This document shows, piece after piece, positions 7,575 through 16,127 of a stretch of DNA of 22,936 nt. A program made the translations under genes and the position numbers. The notes beneath the pieces are model-generated. The model was not told the DNA's origin. It saw nothing but the letters and a program-made list of their open reading frames with translations, and ran no database searches. How positions within the stretch are numbered: the stretch's first letter is position 1; each line of letters begins with the position of its first letter. This DNA comes from Deltaproteobacteria bacterium (GTDB lineage Bacteria; Myxococcota_A; SURF-8): NCBI GenBank assembly GCA_029570245.1, contig JAKQSH010000230.1, positions 1 through 22,936 on the forward strand. The letters run 5' to 3'.

Positions 7575-7970
7575 TTAATCCGGATAGCTCAGTTTGCCCT
7601 CGTGGGTCAGCTTCACCTTGTCATGGATGACTTCAGTGGTGTTCTCCGTTTCGGCGTCAGATTCCGAAGTGTTAGTTTTGTAAGTATAGAAAGCCGGGCC
7701 GTTACCAACTGTGCTTCCGCTGCCGGTGCCGGTGGTGTCGAGGTGCCAGTTAAGAGCCGCGAGGTTCGGAGCGTATTTGCCAGCGCCACCACCCGGGTCA
7801 TCGCGGTAGGAAATCTGAGCGGTGCGGATGTCGCCCAGAGAGTTGACGGCTTCAGCTTCACGGCTCTTACGGACGTAGTCACGATAAGCCGGGAGAGCCA
7901 GAGCGGCGAGAATACCGATGATCGCGACGACGATCATCAACTCGATCAGTGTAAAACCTTTTCTGCTCAT
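7575..7970 (-). CDS. pilA: Type IV pilin (major prepilin-like)
   Basis: A 131-residue prepilin with a short leader MSRKG cut before Phe by prepilin peptidase, giving a mature protein with FTLIELMIVVAIIGILAALA and the conserved Glu5. The hydrophobic helix continues into AYRDYVRKSREAEAV, standard for pilins. The globular part is small and Gly/Ser/Thr-rich, has no cysteines, and so lacks the disulphide-bounded D-region of proteobacterial PilA. It ends with an HEGKLSYPD tail. The ATG has a GGAGAAAG ribosome site. It is monocistronic: a sigma-54-type promoter precedes it and an intrinsic terminator follows, as expected for a highly expressed major pilin. A minor pilin or pseudopilin cannot be excluded, but no other pilin or secretion gene is beside it. 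Confidence 0.92.
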   Translation of the reverse strand: MSRKGFTLIELMIVVAIIGILAALALPAYRDYVRKSREAEAVNSLGDIRTAQISYRDDPGGGAGKYAPNLAALNWHLDTTGTGSGSTVGNGPAFYTYKTNTSESDAETENTTEVIHDKVKLTHEGKLSYPD

Positions 7971-8014
7971 GTCTTTCTCCTTTTTGCGTTAAACAACAAA
8001 CAAAAACTAAGTTA

Positions 8015-8027
8015 CTCTTAAAAAGAG
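8015..8027 (-). other. Small hairpin in the pilin 5' leader
   Basis: CTCTT (8015-8019), AAA, then AAGAG (8023-8027) form a five-pair stem about 45 bases upstream of the pilin start codon, within the roughly 76-base leader expected from the sigma-54 promoter. It could protect the transcript or influence translation, but it is short and AT-rich. Confidence 0.3.
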
Positions 8028-8057
8028 CCCCCAATACCAAAGACGCATCAGCATACT

Positions 8058-8073
8058 TGCACACGTTGTGCCA
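8058..8073 (-). promoter_or_regulatory. Sigma-54 (-24/-12) promoter of the pilin gene
   Basis: Read on the minus strand the element is TGGCACAACGTGTGCA, against the RpoN consensus TGGCACG-N4-TTGCW. The invariant GG and GC are present and exactly 10 bases apart; only the G after TGGCAC and the first T of TTGC differ. The -12 element is about 88 bases upstream of the pilin ATG. Pilin genes are classic RpoN/PilR targets, so position and sequence support each other. Confidence 0.82.
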
Positions 8074-8138
8074 ACTTCGCAGAATTCATGTAAACACCCG
8101 TAATAAATGACTTTTACACATTCCGCGTCGAATGGCAA

Positions 8139-8200
8139 CAGTGACAATATTTGGCAATATCTGTTTAAATTCAATTAGTCGCTGACAGTTTTTGTCACTG
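8139..8200 (-). promoter_or_regulatory. Candidate enhancer-binding (PilR-type) sites upstream of the pilin promoter
   Basis: CAGTGACAA (8139-8147) and TTGTCACTG (8192-8200) form a perfect 9-base inverted repeat, and a further TGACA lies at 8183-8187, making its own dyad with 8193-8197. PilR of Pseudomonas recognises sites built on TGTC. These lie about 65-130 bases upstream of the -24 box, the usual enhancer distance. The distal site overlaps the stop codon of the glycosyltransferase gene. Confidence 0.5.
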
Positions 8201-9385
8201 CACATCATATTCAACATTGCACCGTAGAACCGACCGGTAAAAGCGTTCATGCGCACGCGTCATGTAAGGAACGCTGTAAACATCAAGATTTTCAAGAGCT
8301 TTCTCTATTATGCCATGCCTGAATGCTTCATCGTCAAGAATATTGGCCAGGGCATCTGCAAGAGCCTGTGGATTGCTGAGTGGTACATGAACACCGTTCA
8401 CACCATCAGAAATAATCTCTTTAACACCGGAAACCGGACAGGTAATGGCCGGTACACCTGAAGCACGGGCTTCTATCAATACTATCGGCAACCCCTCCTG
8501 CAGCGAAGGAAGAACCAGCACATCGAATTCGGGAATAAGCTTGTCTGCGCGATCATAAGGGCCTAGAAATACGGATTTTTCAAGCAGAGATGCCCTGCCC
8601 AGAGCCTCTTTTACCGGAGCCTCCATCTCGCCTTCACCGGCGAAAACCAGCTTGAAATTTCTGCCCTTCCGATTCAGAATTTCCGCTGCCTGCACCAGAC
8701 TCATATGATCCTTGGGTGGTTTGAACGCCGCGACCATGCCGATGACAGTATCTTCATCACTAATTCCGTAAGCTCTGAGAAAAACCCGTGGCCCCTGGCG
8801 CGGAGCGAACCTGTCAAGCTCAGTGCATGGAGGAATAACAACGGCATCGGATGCGGAAAACCAGCCTGATTCAATACCGATTTCCATATTGTGCCGCGAA
8901 ACGCTGATGATTTTCGTATTCGGCGCCACAAAAGTAAGACCAGCGAAAAGCTTGTAAGCGTTTCGCCTGAGTGGCGATTGCGAATCGAAAAACGGCCAGC
9001 CGTGTATAGTATGGACGTGCTGAACGCCGCAGATTCGGCAGGCCAGAGCGCAAATCACCCCGGCGACGGGAGCATGGCTGTGTACTATTATTCTGCGCGA
9101 CGGATTCTGTTTTTCAGCTCTGCGGATAAGCGAACAGACCTCGCAAACCGCCAGAGTGTCGCTTAATGGCGCGATTGTACGCAGCATGTGAGGAATTTCG
9201 AAAAACGGCACATCTTTTATGGTACGGCCGCGATTCTGCCAGTCGCCACCCGGCCCGGAGGCCAGCCAGACATCAAAACTGTCGCGGTCGAGATTTTCTG
9301 CCAGTGAAAGCACCACTTTCTGCGCTCCGCCCACAGCCAGATAAGTGATTACATATATGATAAGCGGCTTAGACATTAATTTCAC
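8195..9385 (-). CDS. GT4-family glycosyltransferase (GT-B fold)
   Basis: A 396-residue transferase that should add a sugar from a nucleotide donor to a lipid-linked or surface glycan on the cytoplasmic side. The N-terminal acceptor domain has the typical VGGAQKVVLSLAENL helix (residues 18-32) and HSHAPVAG, then HTIHGWP. The donor domain has FAGEGEMEAPVKE (248-260) and the E-x7-E motif as E297 and E305 in SLQEGLPIVLIEARASG. The GTG at 9385 overlaps the upstream stop by four bases (GTGA); an ATG at 9376 is the alternative. It follows the WecA-like gene, so it probably extends the glycan that enzyme initiates. The sugar and linkage cannot be read from sequence. Confidence 0.9.
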   Translation of the reverse strand: MKLMSKPLIIYVITYLAVGGAQKVVLSLAENLDRDSFDVWLASGPGGDWQNRGRTIKDVPFFEIPHMLRTIAPLSDTLAVCEVCSLIRRAEKQNPSRRIIVHSHAPVAGVICALACRICGVQHVHTIHGWPFFDSQSPLRRNAYKLFAGLTFVAPNTKIISVSRHNMEIGIESGWFSASDAVVIPPCTELDRFAPRQGPRVFLRAYGISDEDTVIGMVAAFKPPKDHMSLVQAAEILNRKGRNFKLVFAGEGEMEAPVKEALGRASLLEKSVFLGPYDRADKLIPEFDVLVLPSLQEGLPIVLIEARASGVPAITCPVSGVKEIISDGVNGVHVPLSNPQALADALANILDDEAFRHGIIEKALENLDVYSVPYMTRAHERFYRSVLRCNVEYDVQ

Positions 9386-10377
9386 TTGAGCCTGTACAGC
9401 AGAAACATTGCGGCAAAAGCGGAAATAAGCAGGATGGCAATCATTATTGCTGACAGATTGAAAGGAAGAAACATGTTTGCAATGCCTGCACCACCAAGCA
9501 GAAGACCCGCCAGGCTGGAAACAACGACAATGGCGTTAACACCCAGCCCACGCCTTTTGAGCCTCAGAGCATAGTGGTCCGGGCTGCCCAAAAACATCGG
9601 CAATCCCTTGATTTTTCTGACAATCATCACAAAAAGAGTGTCGAAGAGCGGAACACCGAGAATAATCACCGGCGTAATAAATCCGAGGCTGTTTTGCTGT
9701 GAGTAAGAGCCGCTCATTGCCAGAGCGCCAAGCATCAGTCCGATAAACAGCGAACCGGTATCTCCCATATAAATTTTAGCCGGTTCAGCGTTGAAAATAA
9801 GAAAACCGCACAGACTTCCAGCCAGCGTAAGAGTGATAACGCCGATAGTAGAATGCCCGTTTATTGCAGCGACAGCAAACAACGCCAGGGCTGCGCAGAG
9901 CGCCACGCTGGAAGAAAGGCCGTCCATTATATCTATGATGTTAACAGCGTTGACAACTGCCAACAGCCAGAAAAAAGTGACGGGAATCGTCACCCAGAGC
10001 GGCAGCCATTCAATTTGTATGTAAACACCTGATTTTACGAGGACAACAGAAGCAAGAAACTGCCCCATGAGTTTCTGAAAAGGAGTCAGAACCCCGAAGT
10101 CGTCAACCAGTCCAATCATAAGCATAATTGTTCCAGCAAGCAGAAGACCCATTACCTGTGGACTGAAATCGAAAACGATTGAAAGTGCAAGCAGGAAAGA
10201 AAGGTATATACCTATCCCACCCAGATAAGGCACCGGCGCCTTCTGCTCTTTAAGCCTGCCGTCAGGCGAATCAACAACACCCCACTTTAGAGCCGCTTTC
10301 CGCATAAGAGGCACAAAATACAGCGAAAATATAAATGCCAGGAAAAATCCCGCCAGTGCTATGTAAATATACGACAT
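9382..10377 (-). CDS. WecA/MraY-family undecaprenyl-phosphate sugar-1-phosphate transferase
   Basis: A 331-residue polytopic membrane enzyme with about ten hydrophobic segments. It has the catalytic aspartates of loop 2 in GLVDDFGVLTP (D92, D93), the NAVNIIDIMDGL motif (143-154), MGDTGS (204-209) and the last cytoplasmic loop GSPDHYALRLKRRG (264-277). These place it in the family that transfers a HexNAc-1-phosphate to undecaprenyl phosphate to start polysaccharide, O-antigen or teichoic-type glycans. The PDHYALRL loop resembles WecA/TagO more than MraY, and there are no peptidoglycan genes nearby. A G-rich ribosome site precedes the ATG. Between an SH3 lipoprotein and a GT4 enzyme, it suggests a small surface-glycan unit. 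Confidence 0.9.
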   Translation of the reverse strand: MSYIYIALAGFFLAFIFSLYFVPLMRKAALKWGVVDSPDGRLKEQKAPVPYLGGIGIYLSFLLALSIVFDFSPQVMGLLLAGTIMLMIGLVDDFGVLTPFQKLMGQFLASVVLVKSGVYIQIEWLPLWVTIPVTFFWLLAVVNAVNIIDIMDGLSSSVALCAALALFAVAAINGHSTIGVITLTLAGSLCGFLIFNAEPAKIYMGDTGSLFIGLMLGALAMSGSYSQQNSLGFITPVIILGVPLFDTLFVMIVRKIKGLPMFLGSPDHYALRLKRRGLGVNAIVVVSSLAGLLLGGAGIANMFLPFNLSAIMIAILLISAFAAMFLLYRLK

Positions 10378-10441
10378 GCAAACTACCCCACCCCTGGATA
10401 TTGAAAAAATTTATTTCGTATCAATCACAGCGAATACCACA

Positions 10442-11872
10442 TCAGAGCTCAGACGGCAAGCTGCTGCGCACGAATTCATTCAGAACAGCCGCAGTCTGTA
10501 CGTCATCGGCAAGCATCCATGCTCCCGATCCGTCATTTTTTTGTTTCAGATGGAAGTATCCGGCAAAAAGGCGCCCTGCCCGCCCTTCCGACTGTGCGGC
10601 GAAATACGCTTCTGCAAACACATCGCCGGAATCTGATTTTTCGCTGATTTTTATCGGGCACGAAATCAACTCGACAGATTGCAGACGCTTTCTGTTTATC
10701 TCATTACGATGCGGACATTCAAGTTTTTCAGCGTTTTCATACATTGAAGAAGCTGAAGCGCAATCGCCGCGCGCCAGACTCCGCAAAAAATCGACAAGTG
10801 CCGCACTGGCGGCTTCCTGTTTTTCACCTGACGGTTCTGCATTCTCGAAAATGTCAAGGGCAGCGTCCACCTTTACCCAGCCTTCAAGACCATCTACGCT
10901 TCTGCCGTGCAACCAGCGTCCTTCCTGTCTGTCTGCAAAAAACAGCAGCGGTTCGCCAGCAATTTTCCGAAGAATTTTCCCCGGTCTGGAGGAATAAATA
11001 TTAGCTTCAGTCAAGACAGCCGTTTTGCTTACATTCTTACCCGACATTTCGGAAGGTTCAAGATTTTTATACCATGCAGGGCCGACATGAGAGAATCCGC
11101 GCCCGTCTTTCCATTTAGAATCAATGACGGCTGTGATTTCAGATGACAGACCCGCTGCATATTTTACTGGAAGTCCTTTGACTTCAAGCGCGGTGCAGAA
11201 AAACTCGCCTGGAGCAAGCTTGCGCGGAATTCCCGATCTGGCGGTATATTTCCGTTCTTTCCCGGAAACTTCCAAGTGCTGCCCTTCGGCGTCGCGCAGC
11301 ATCAGCCACAAACGCAGACGGATATCCTCAATTTCCGCCGGTCCGGTGTTTTCGAAGCAGCCGGTCCACCATAAATGCAGACCTTTACGGGCTTCATTCG
11401 ACAGATAGCTTGTACGCTCAAGCGTCGAAAGCACGTTAGTTGGAGCATATCCGAGCTTATTCAGACGGAAAGCCAGATCGGGCTGCGCCGGAAGAAATGA
11501 CCAGTATTGAGGCTCGCTGTTTCTATAGAAATGAAAAACGCGGGCGTTTTCCGCCGATCCTGCAACACAGGAATGCATTTCGCCATCCGGCAGGCTTTCG
11601 GAAACCCAGGAACATTTCACCGCAGAACCGGAGAGAGCCGAAGCCACCTTTTCGAGCCATGACACAATACTCTGATCCGATAATTCGTCCACATCGAATT
11701 TCCACGAAGAACGAGACAACACCTCGGCCGCCCGCAGGCCGGACAGACCATTTGCGAATGAAGCTTCACTGCCACCATGGGGCAGACTGTCGCATGAACA
11801 GAACACCACCGATGAAAACAGCAGAACCACAAGCAGGTCCGACCACAGTAGTATTTGAAATCCCGCTTTCAA
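10442..11872 (-). CDS. Predicted lipoprotein with SH3-like domain and C-terminal NTF2-like region
   Basis: A 476-residue exported protein. The N-terminal hydrophobic stretch (residues 6-24) ends in FCSCDS, with Cys27 the likely lipid site, although the lipobox is imperfect. The middle (about 100-265) is unassigned. An SH3-like domain covers about 281-340 (TEANIYSSRPG, GRWLHG, GLEGWVKVD). The last 120 residues look like a small alpha+beta cone domain of NTF2/DUF4878 type, at low certainty. Translation starts at a TTG (11872-11870) with GGAG five bases upstream; no ATG in frame precedes the signal sequence. A candidate promoter lies just upstream, and the WecA-like gene follows after 64 bases. 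SH3-like domains often bind cell wall, so a wall-linked role is possible. The exact function is unknown. Confidence 0.7.
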   Translation of the reverse strand: MKAGFQILLWSDLLVVLLFSSVVFCSCDSLPHGGSEASFANGLSGLRAAEVLSRSSWKFDVDELSDQSIVSWLEKVASALSGSAVKCSWVSESLPDGEMHSCVAGSAENARVFHFYRNSEPQYWSFLPAQPDLAFRLNKLGYAPTNVLSTLERTSYLSNEARKGLHLWWTGCFENTGPAEIEDIRLRLWLMLRDAEGQHLEVSGKERKYTARSGIPRKLAPGEFFCTALEVKGLPVKYAAGLSSEITAVIDSKWKDGRGFSHVGPAWYKNLEPSEMSGKNVSKTAVLTEANIYSSRPGKILRKIAGEPLLFFADRQEGRWLHGRSVDGLEGWVKVDAALDIFENAEPSGEKQEAASAALVDFLRSLARGDCASASSMYENAEKLECPHRNEINRKRLQSVELISCPIKISEKSDSGDVFAEAYFAAQSEGRAGRLFAGYFHLKQKNDGSGAWMLADDVQTAAVLNEFVRSSLPSEL

Positions 11873-11904
11873 AACTGCTCCAGATTAAAAATTAAAGTTC
11901 GAAT

Positions 11905-11934
11905 AATATATCATTGCCATGGTCGAAAATTCAA
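11905..11934 (-). promoter_or_regulatory. Candidate sigma-70 promoter of the lipoprotein-transferase-GT4 unit
   Basis: On the minus strand, TTGAAT (11934-11929) and TATATT (11910-11905) are separated by 18 bases. Transcription would start near 11898, about 26 bases before the TTG start with its GGAG site. It sits in the 277-base divergent intergenic region. Confidence 0.5.
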
Positions 11935-11977
11935 ATTCTGCACATGAAGAAACAACAGCAAAAAACGGCACCAGTCC

Positions 11978-12005
11978 TTGCCATAGCGCCAATAACGAAT
12001 ATAAT
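11978..12005 (+). promoter_or_regulatory. Candidate sigma-70 promoter of the YdbH-like operon
   Basis: TTGCCA (11978-11983) and a perfect TATAAT (12000-12005) are 16 bases apart on the plus strand. Transcription would begin near 12012, leaving a leader of roughly 138 bases before the first gene. I see no clear structure in that leader beyond the ribosome site at its end. Confidence 0.6.
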
Positions 12006-12137
12006 TATTGATATGGGAATAATCAGAACGATTTTTCAGAAGCACTGACCAGAACTTCAACAATAAGACCGGATCAGCATCACGATTAATGCAGCCTGCG
12101 GCAGTGCCGGCCAGCAATCAGAACTTCAGGCATTTTC

Positions 12138-12145
12138 AGGAGGGG
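12138..12145 (+). promoter_or_regulatory. Strong ribosome binding site that sets a TTG start
   Basis: AGGAGGGG lies six bases before the TTG at 12150, close to the ideal Shine-Dalgarno. It supports TTG over any downstream ATG, because the residues between them form the charged cytoplasmic leader and the membrane anchor. Confidence 0.7.
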
Positions 12146-12149
12146 AGCC

Positions 12150-15100
12150 TTGAGCGATATAGAAAGAAACGAACCAGAACTCAAGCCGGAACCGAAAAAA
12201 AAGAAAAAAAGCGGATCAAGATTAATGAGAATAATTAAACGCGTTATTCTTTTTACATTCCTGTCGCTCTTTCTTCTGATAATTCTTGTCGTACTCGTTG
12301 CGCTTTTCCCACCCATCGGACTTTTCAGGGACACAATCGCGAACAAAGCCGGCGAAACACTGGGAGTGGAAGTCCGCATAGGGGACATCGACATATCCAC
12401 GCTGTCCCATATCGTCCTTAAAGACATTTATGTCGGGCCGCCCCAAGGGGGTTACACTCGCCCGGTTTTCGAGATGAAGGAACTGGCCCTGCGATATTCC
12501 GTCATCGGTGCGGCTTTTTCCAACGAAGTCGTAGTGGAAGAAATTCTCATCGACAGCCCGCACGCAGCACTGGAAACGATTAACGGTAAAACCAGCATAG
12601 ACGCAATGCTGGCGAACCTGCCGCCATCCGAGCCCAAGCCCGAAGAACCTGAGGAAGTCGAAGAACCCGAAACCCCAGGCGAGCCATCGCCATTCAAGAT
12701 CACGCTGAAAAAACTCACAATCCGCGACGTGCGCGCCTTCGCCGATATCGGAACGCATGTGGTGGATTTTCACAGTCTGGGCGTGGACATCTCAGGTTTC
12801 TTCTCGCAGCTGGAAAGTCATTTTGATGTGGCGGTAAATATTGCCGGAGAGCCCGGCAAGCCGAATATCCACTTTGAGCAGCGCGGAGCTGGAGAACTTC
12901 CCGGACAGACCCAGGGCGGAGCAGAAGAGGAACAGCTTCCTGCAACAGACAAAGGCGAAGAAGCAACAGCCGCGACTGCGGAAAACACCGCCGACAAGCC
13001 AGAGACTTCAGCGATTCCCAATCCTGTTCCTGTAAAGGCAGACATCGAACTGGCGCTGAAGATTGATGTGGCCGCCGACCATGTACTCGAGCCCAAAGCG
13101 GATGTGAAGCTGGACTTCATGCTCAAATCGCACAGCATCGACACCATATGGAAGCTTGAACCGCTTCAGTTGAACCTTAATGTAGAAGCTGTGGCAGACA
13201 TGAAGGAAGACAGCGCCGAAGTAAAGCGCATAAGTTTTTCTTTCAACCGGGAGGAAATGATAAACCTGCGCGCTGCCCTGAAAGGATTGATAGAGCAGAA
13301 AAACATCGACGTGTTCATCGAACGCATCAGACTGCCACTTGATGCCTTTTCGCCGTATATCAGACCTTTCGTTCCAGATACGGAAGTCGGAGGGGAAATC
13401 GCAGTTGAAAAACTGGCGGTAAAGGGCGAAGTTCCCAAACTGCTGGCGCAGGGCCTGCCGGAGTTGCAGGGTGAAATCAATATTCGCGAGTTGTGGGCAG
13501 ATTACGGCCCGATGGATGCACACGTAAAGGGAATCAATGCCCACCTCGAACTTGCAACGATTCCTATCGAAACCGCCACCCCGGAAAAACCGGCCATGGC
13601 TGTCAACGGTTTCGTAAAAATCGGAAGCGCAGTTTATCCCGGTGCAAAAGTCGAAAATCTGAACCTCGACCTGTCGGCCAGTGCAGACGACATGCAACCG
13701 GCAGATGCAAAAGTCGCACTGATGCTGAATATTCCGACAATAAATTACAGTAACCCGTCGCTGGGAAGCATAGCGCTCAATTTCGCCACCGATCTTTCGG
13801 CAGAGGCAAATCTACGCGACGGCGAATTCAAAGTGGATCACATCAGCGTCAACGTCGCGGACACGATCAAACTCAAAGTGTCGGCCGAAGCTTCTGTCGA
13901 TCAGGCAACAAGCGAAGTCCGTTCGTACAGAACAGAAGTCAATCTTGAAAACATCAACTTCGAAAAAGCGCTCAAGCTGGTTCCTGCCGGCATAAGGAAA
14001 AACATCCCTCAGATGAAACTGAGCGGCTCACTGGGCGCTGTAATCAGAAGCGATGGCGCAATTCCAACGAACTTCGGCGATCCGCTGAAACTGCCGGTAA
14101 ACATTGACACCACTTTCAAACTCAACGGAGTCAATCTTGATTATCCAGACCAGCAATTAAAACTTGACGATCTTAAGGGAGAATTGAGCATCAAAGGCAA
14201 ACCGTCCGATCTTGTAATCAGCGGCGACATAACTGCAGCCAAAGCCGTCAAAGCGGATCAGACAGCAACGCTCGAAGGCTTGAAAATTCCAATCAAAATC
14301 CGATTCAGACCGGCGGAAACAAATCTCGAACTCGGAGCAAGCATTGCTGCGCTGGCGAAAACCGATCAGGCACTGAAGGCCGAAGATATCGGTTTTTCAA
14401 CCAGTGCAAAAATCACCGGCGACATTCCGAAGCAGAAATTCAATCTGCTCAGCGGTACAATAAAACTTGGCATGGGCAAAGCCCAGTACATGAAAGGCAT
14501 GACGGCCAAGCTCGAAGGCCAGTATATGCAGGTCGATTTTTCATACGATCAGCGAGTACAGAAAGGCTCTGTCGGTTATAAGATCGGAATGAAACAGGCC
14601 GAATATCAGGAATTACAGGCGCTTCTTAAAGACTTCGAATTCCGAATCGGAGCACAGATAGTCGGCGTTGATATTCCAATAATACCAAACCCGGATCAGC
14701 ACCCTGAGCTGGCGGAAGCGACAATTGAAATGGACCTGGCCGAACTGTGGAAGACGGATATCTTCCCGGACGAGCCATTGCGCAACACGACTCTGCGCAC
14801 AAAAGCGGTTCTGCACGACATGCGCGACGCCGACCTGGAGAAAGTTGAATTCCTTGTTCCATCGCTGGGCGTGCGCTACACAATGAGTGGAAAGGCATGG
14901 AACGTACTGGACGACAGCGAAGGTATCGAAAATCTGAAGTTCGCAGACTTCGACCAGAAGTATCCCGAATTCGACGTTGAGCTTTTCGCAGGAATCGACT
15001 TACCTCAGAAGCAGAAGCTCATCGGAGAACTGTCGGCTTCCGGCATGGTGGGCCTTAAATCACGCGCCCGTTCGCTGCCGAACTACAAGGCAGTTTACGA

Positions 15101-16109
15101 GGGAAGCATCGTTGCGAAAGATTTCAACCTGTGGAACGTCGGACACGGCGAAAAGCTTTACCCGGACGGACACACGGAACCGACGGAAACACACATACAT
15201 CTTGCCGATATGAACTCAAGCGTTCCCATGATTCAATATATCGACCTGAAGGAAAAAACCATTTCGGGCAGCAAAGGCAACATTTTCGAAGAGCAGGGAC
15301 GCGGCGCCCTCTATGAAACCATGCGCCTGTATTCCGACATCAGAAGCAACTTCACCATCGACAGAATCGACGTTAAAATTCTGGAAGGCGACAAAAAAGG
15401 AAAGAATCTCACAGAAAAGAACCTCAGTGTCGATCAGATCACGCTTGATATGATATACAACGACAATACATTCGCCATCGATCGTCTGTATATCGCGCTT
15501 TTAGGAGGCGACATCACAGGCAAACTTCAGGCGCAGCTGGCAAGACTTCAGCCTTCGCCGGACGTTCGCCTGCACTTCGAGAACCAGATCACAGGCGTCA
15601 ACCTGGCGTATCTGGCCGATTCAAAAACCACCGACGCAAAAGAAGACACGGAAATTTCGGCTATGATCAATCTTGATGTCGGTGTGGCAGAGCGCCACAT
15701 AGAAGGCGATATAAATCTTACAAAGCTGTCGCTGAAGCAGTTGGACAAACTGCTTGTATTCCTCGACCCGGACGAAAAAGACACCAACATTCAGCGCAAC
15801 CGCAACCTGATTAATGCATGGTATGTAAAAGGAGTCGATCCCAAGGTCAACCTTGTATCAATCTGGATTAAATACGGCAATCTCAACATGGACATCGCAC
15901 TCGATGCATGGTTCTTCATCGGCGATATTCTGCAGAACGTAGTTGAGAAGATGAAGATACGGCGCCAGGACGTGATGAAGTTCGCGAATCCGATTTTCGA
16001 CAAAATTTCGCCACGAGAAAAAGGCACTCAGGAAAATCAGTTGAGCGCCGAAGAAAAAGAATTTCCCGCAGAAGAAACCGCATCGACTTCCGACAGCGAT
16101 ACGCTTTAG
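12150..16109 (+). CDS. AsmA/YdbH-like intermembrane bridge protein (1319 aa)
   Basis: A lysine-rich cytoplasmic leader (residues 12-31) and one membrane anchor (about 31-53) are followed by roughly 1250 periplasmic residues. These are built of repeated short beta-strands with alternating hydrophobic residues, as in AsmA, YdbH and TamB proteins, which form lipid-carrying grooves between the membranes. An AsmA-like start (RDTIANKAGETLGVEVRIGDI) follows the anchor. Two low-complexity inserts rich in Pro/Glu/Ala (about 160-181 and 246-293) interrupt the N-terminal third. The C-terminal part contains GVDPKVNLVSIWIKYGNLNMD and a final amphipathic segment. It is longer than E. coli YdbH (about 880). 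The next gene is a DUF1318 (YdbL-type) protein, which supports the YdbH reading over generic AsmA. Translation starts at TTG. Confidence 0.8.
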   Translation: MSDIERNEPELKPEPKKKKKSGSRLMRIIKRVILFTFLSLFLLIILVVLVALFPPIGLFRDTIANKAGETLGVEVRIGDIDISTLSHIVLKDIYVGPPQGGYTRPVFEMKELALRYSVIGAAFSNEVVVEEILIDSPHAALETINGKTSIDAMLANLPPSEPKPEEPEEVEEPETPGEPSPFKITLKKLTIRDVRAFADIGTHVVDFHSLGVDISGFFSQLESHFDVAVNIAGEPGKPNIHFEQRGAGELPGQTQGGAEEEQLPATDKGEEATAATAENTADKPETSAIPNPVPVKADIELALKIDVAADHVLEPKADVKLDFMLKSHSIDTIWKLEPLQLNLNVEAVADMKEDSAEVKRISFSFNREEMINLRAALKGLIEQKNIDVFIERIRLPLDAFSPYIRPFVPDTEVGGEIAVEKLAVKGEVPKLLAQGLPELQGEINIRELWADYGPMDAHVKGINAHLELATIPIETATPEKPAMAVNGFVKIGSAVYPGAKVENLNLDLSASADDMQPADAKVALMLNIPTINYSNPSLGSIALNFATDLSAEANLRDGEFKVDHISVNVADTIKLKVSAEASVDQATSEVRSYRTEVNLENINFEKALKLVPAGIRKNIPQMKLSGSLGAVIRSDGAIPTNFGDPLKLPVNIDTTFKLNGVNLDYPDQQLKLDDLKGELSIKGKPSDLVISGDITAAKAVKADQTATLEGLKIPIKIRFRPAETNLELGASIAALAKTDQALKAEDIGFSTSAKITGDIPKQKFNLLSGTIKLGMGKAQYMKGMTAKLEGQYMQVDFSYDQRVQKGSVGYKIGMKQAEYQELQALLKDFEFRIGAQIVGVDIPIIPNPDQHPELAEATIEMDLAELWKTDIFPDEPLRNTTLRTKAVLHDMRDADLEKVEFLVPSLGVRYTMSGKAWNVLDDSEGIENLKFADFDQKYPEFDVELFAGIDLPQKQKLIGELSASGMVGLKSRARSLPNYKAVYEGSIVAKDFNLWNVGHGEKLYPDGHTEPTETHIHLADMNSSVPMIQYIDLKEKTISGSKGNIFEEQGRGALYETMRLYSDIRSNFTIDRIDVKILEGDKKGKNLTEKNLSVDQITLDMIYNDNTFAIDRLYIALLGGDITGKLQAQLARLQPSPDVRLHFENQITGVNLAYLADSKTTDAKEDTEISAMINLDVGVAERHIEGDINLTKLSLKQLDKLLVFLDPDEKDTNIQRNRNLINAWYVKGVDPKVNLVSIWIKYGNLNMDIALDAWFFIGDILQNVVEKMKIRRQDVMKFANPIFDKISPREKGTQENQLSAEEKEFPAEETASTSDSDTL

Positions 16110-16127
16110 ACAATGGAGAAAAAGGTT

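Noticed and set aside
11911..12117. Minus-strand 68-codon frame in the divergent intergenic region
   Set aside because: No ribosome site or recognisable features, and it covers both candidate promoters.
13008..13697. A 229-codon minus-strand frame inside the AsmA-like gene
   Set aside because: No ribosome site and shadow-like composition opposite a continuous beta-rich protein.
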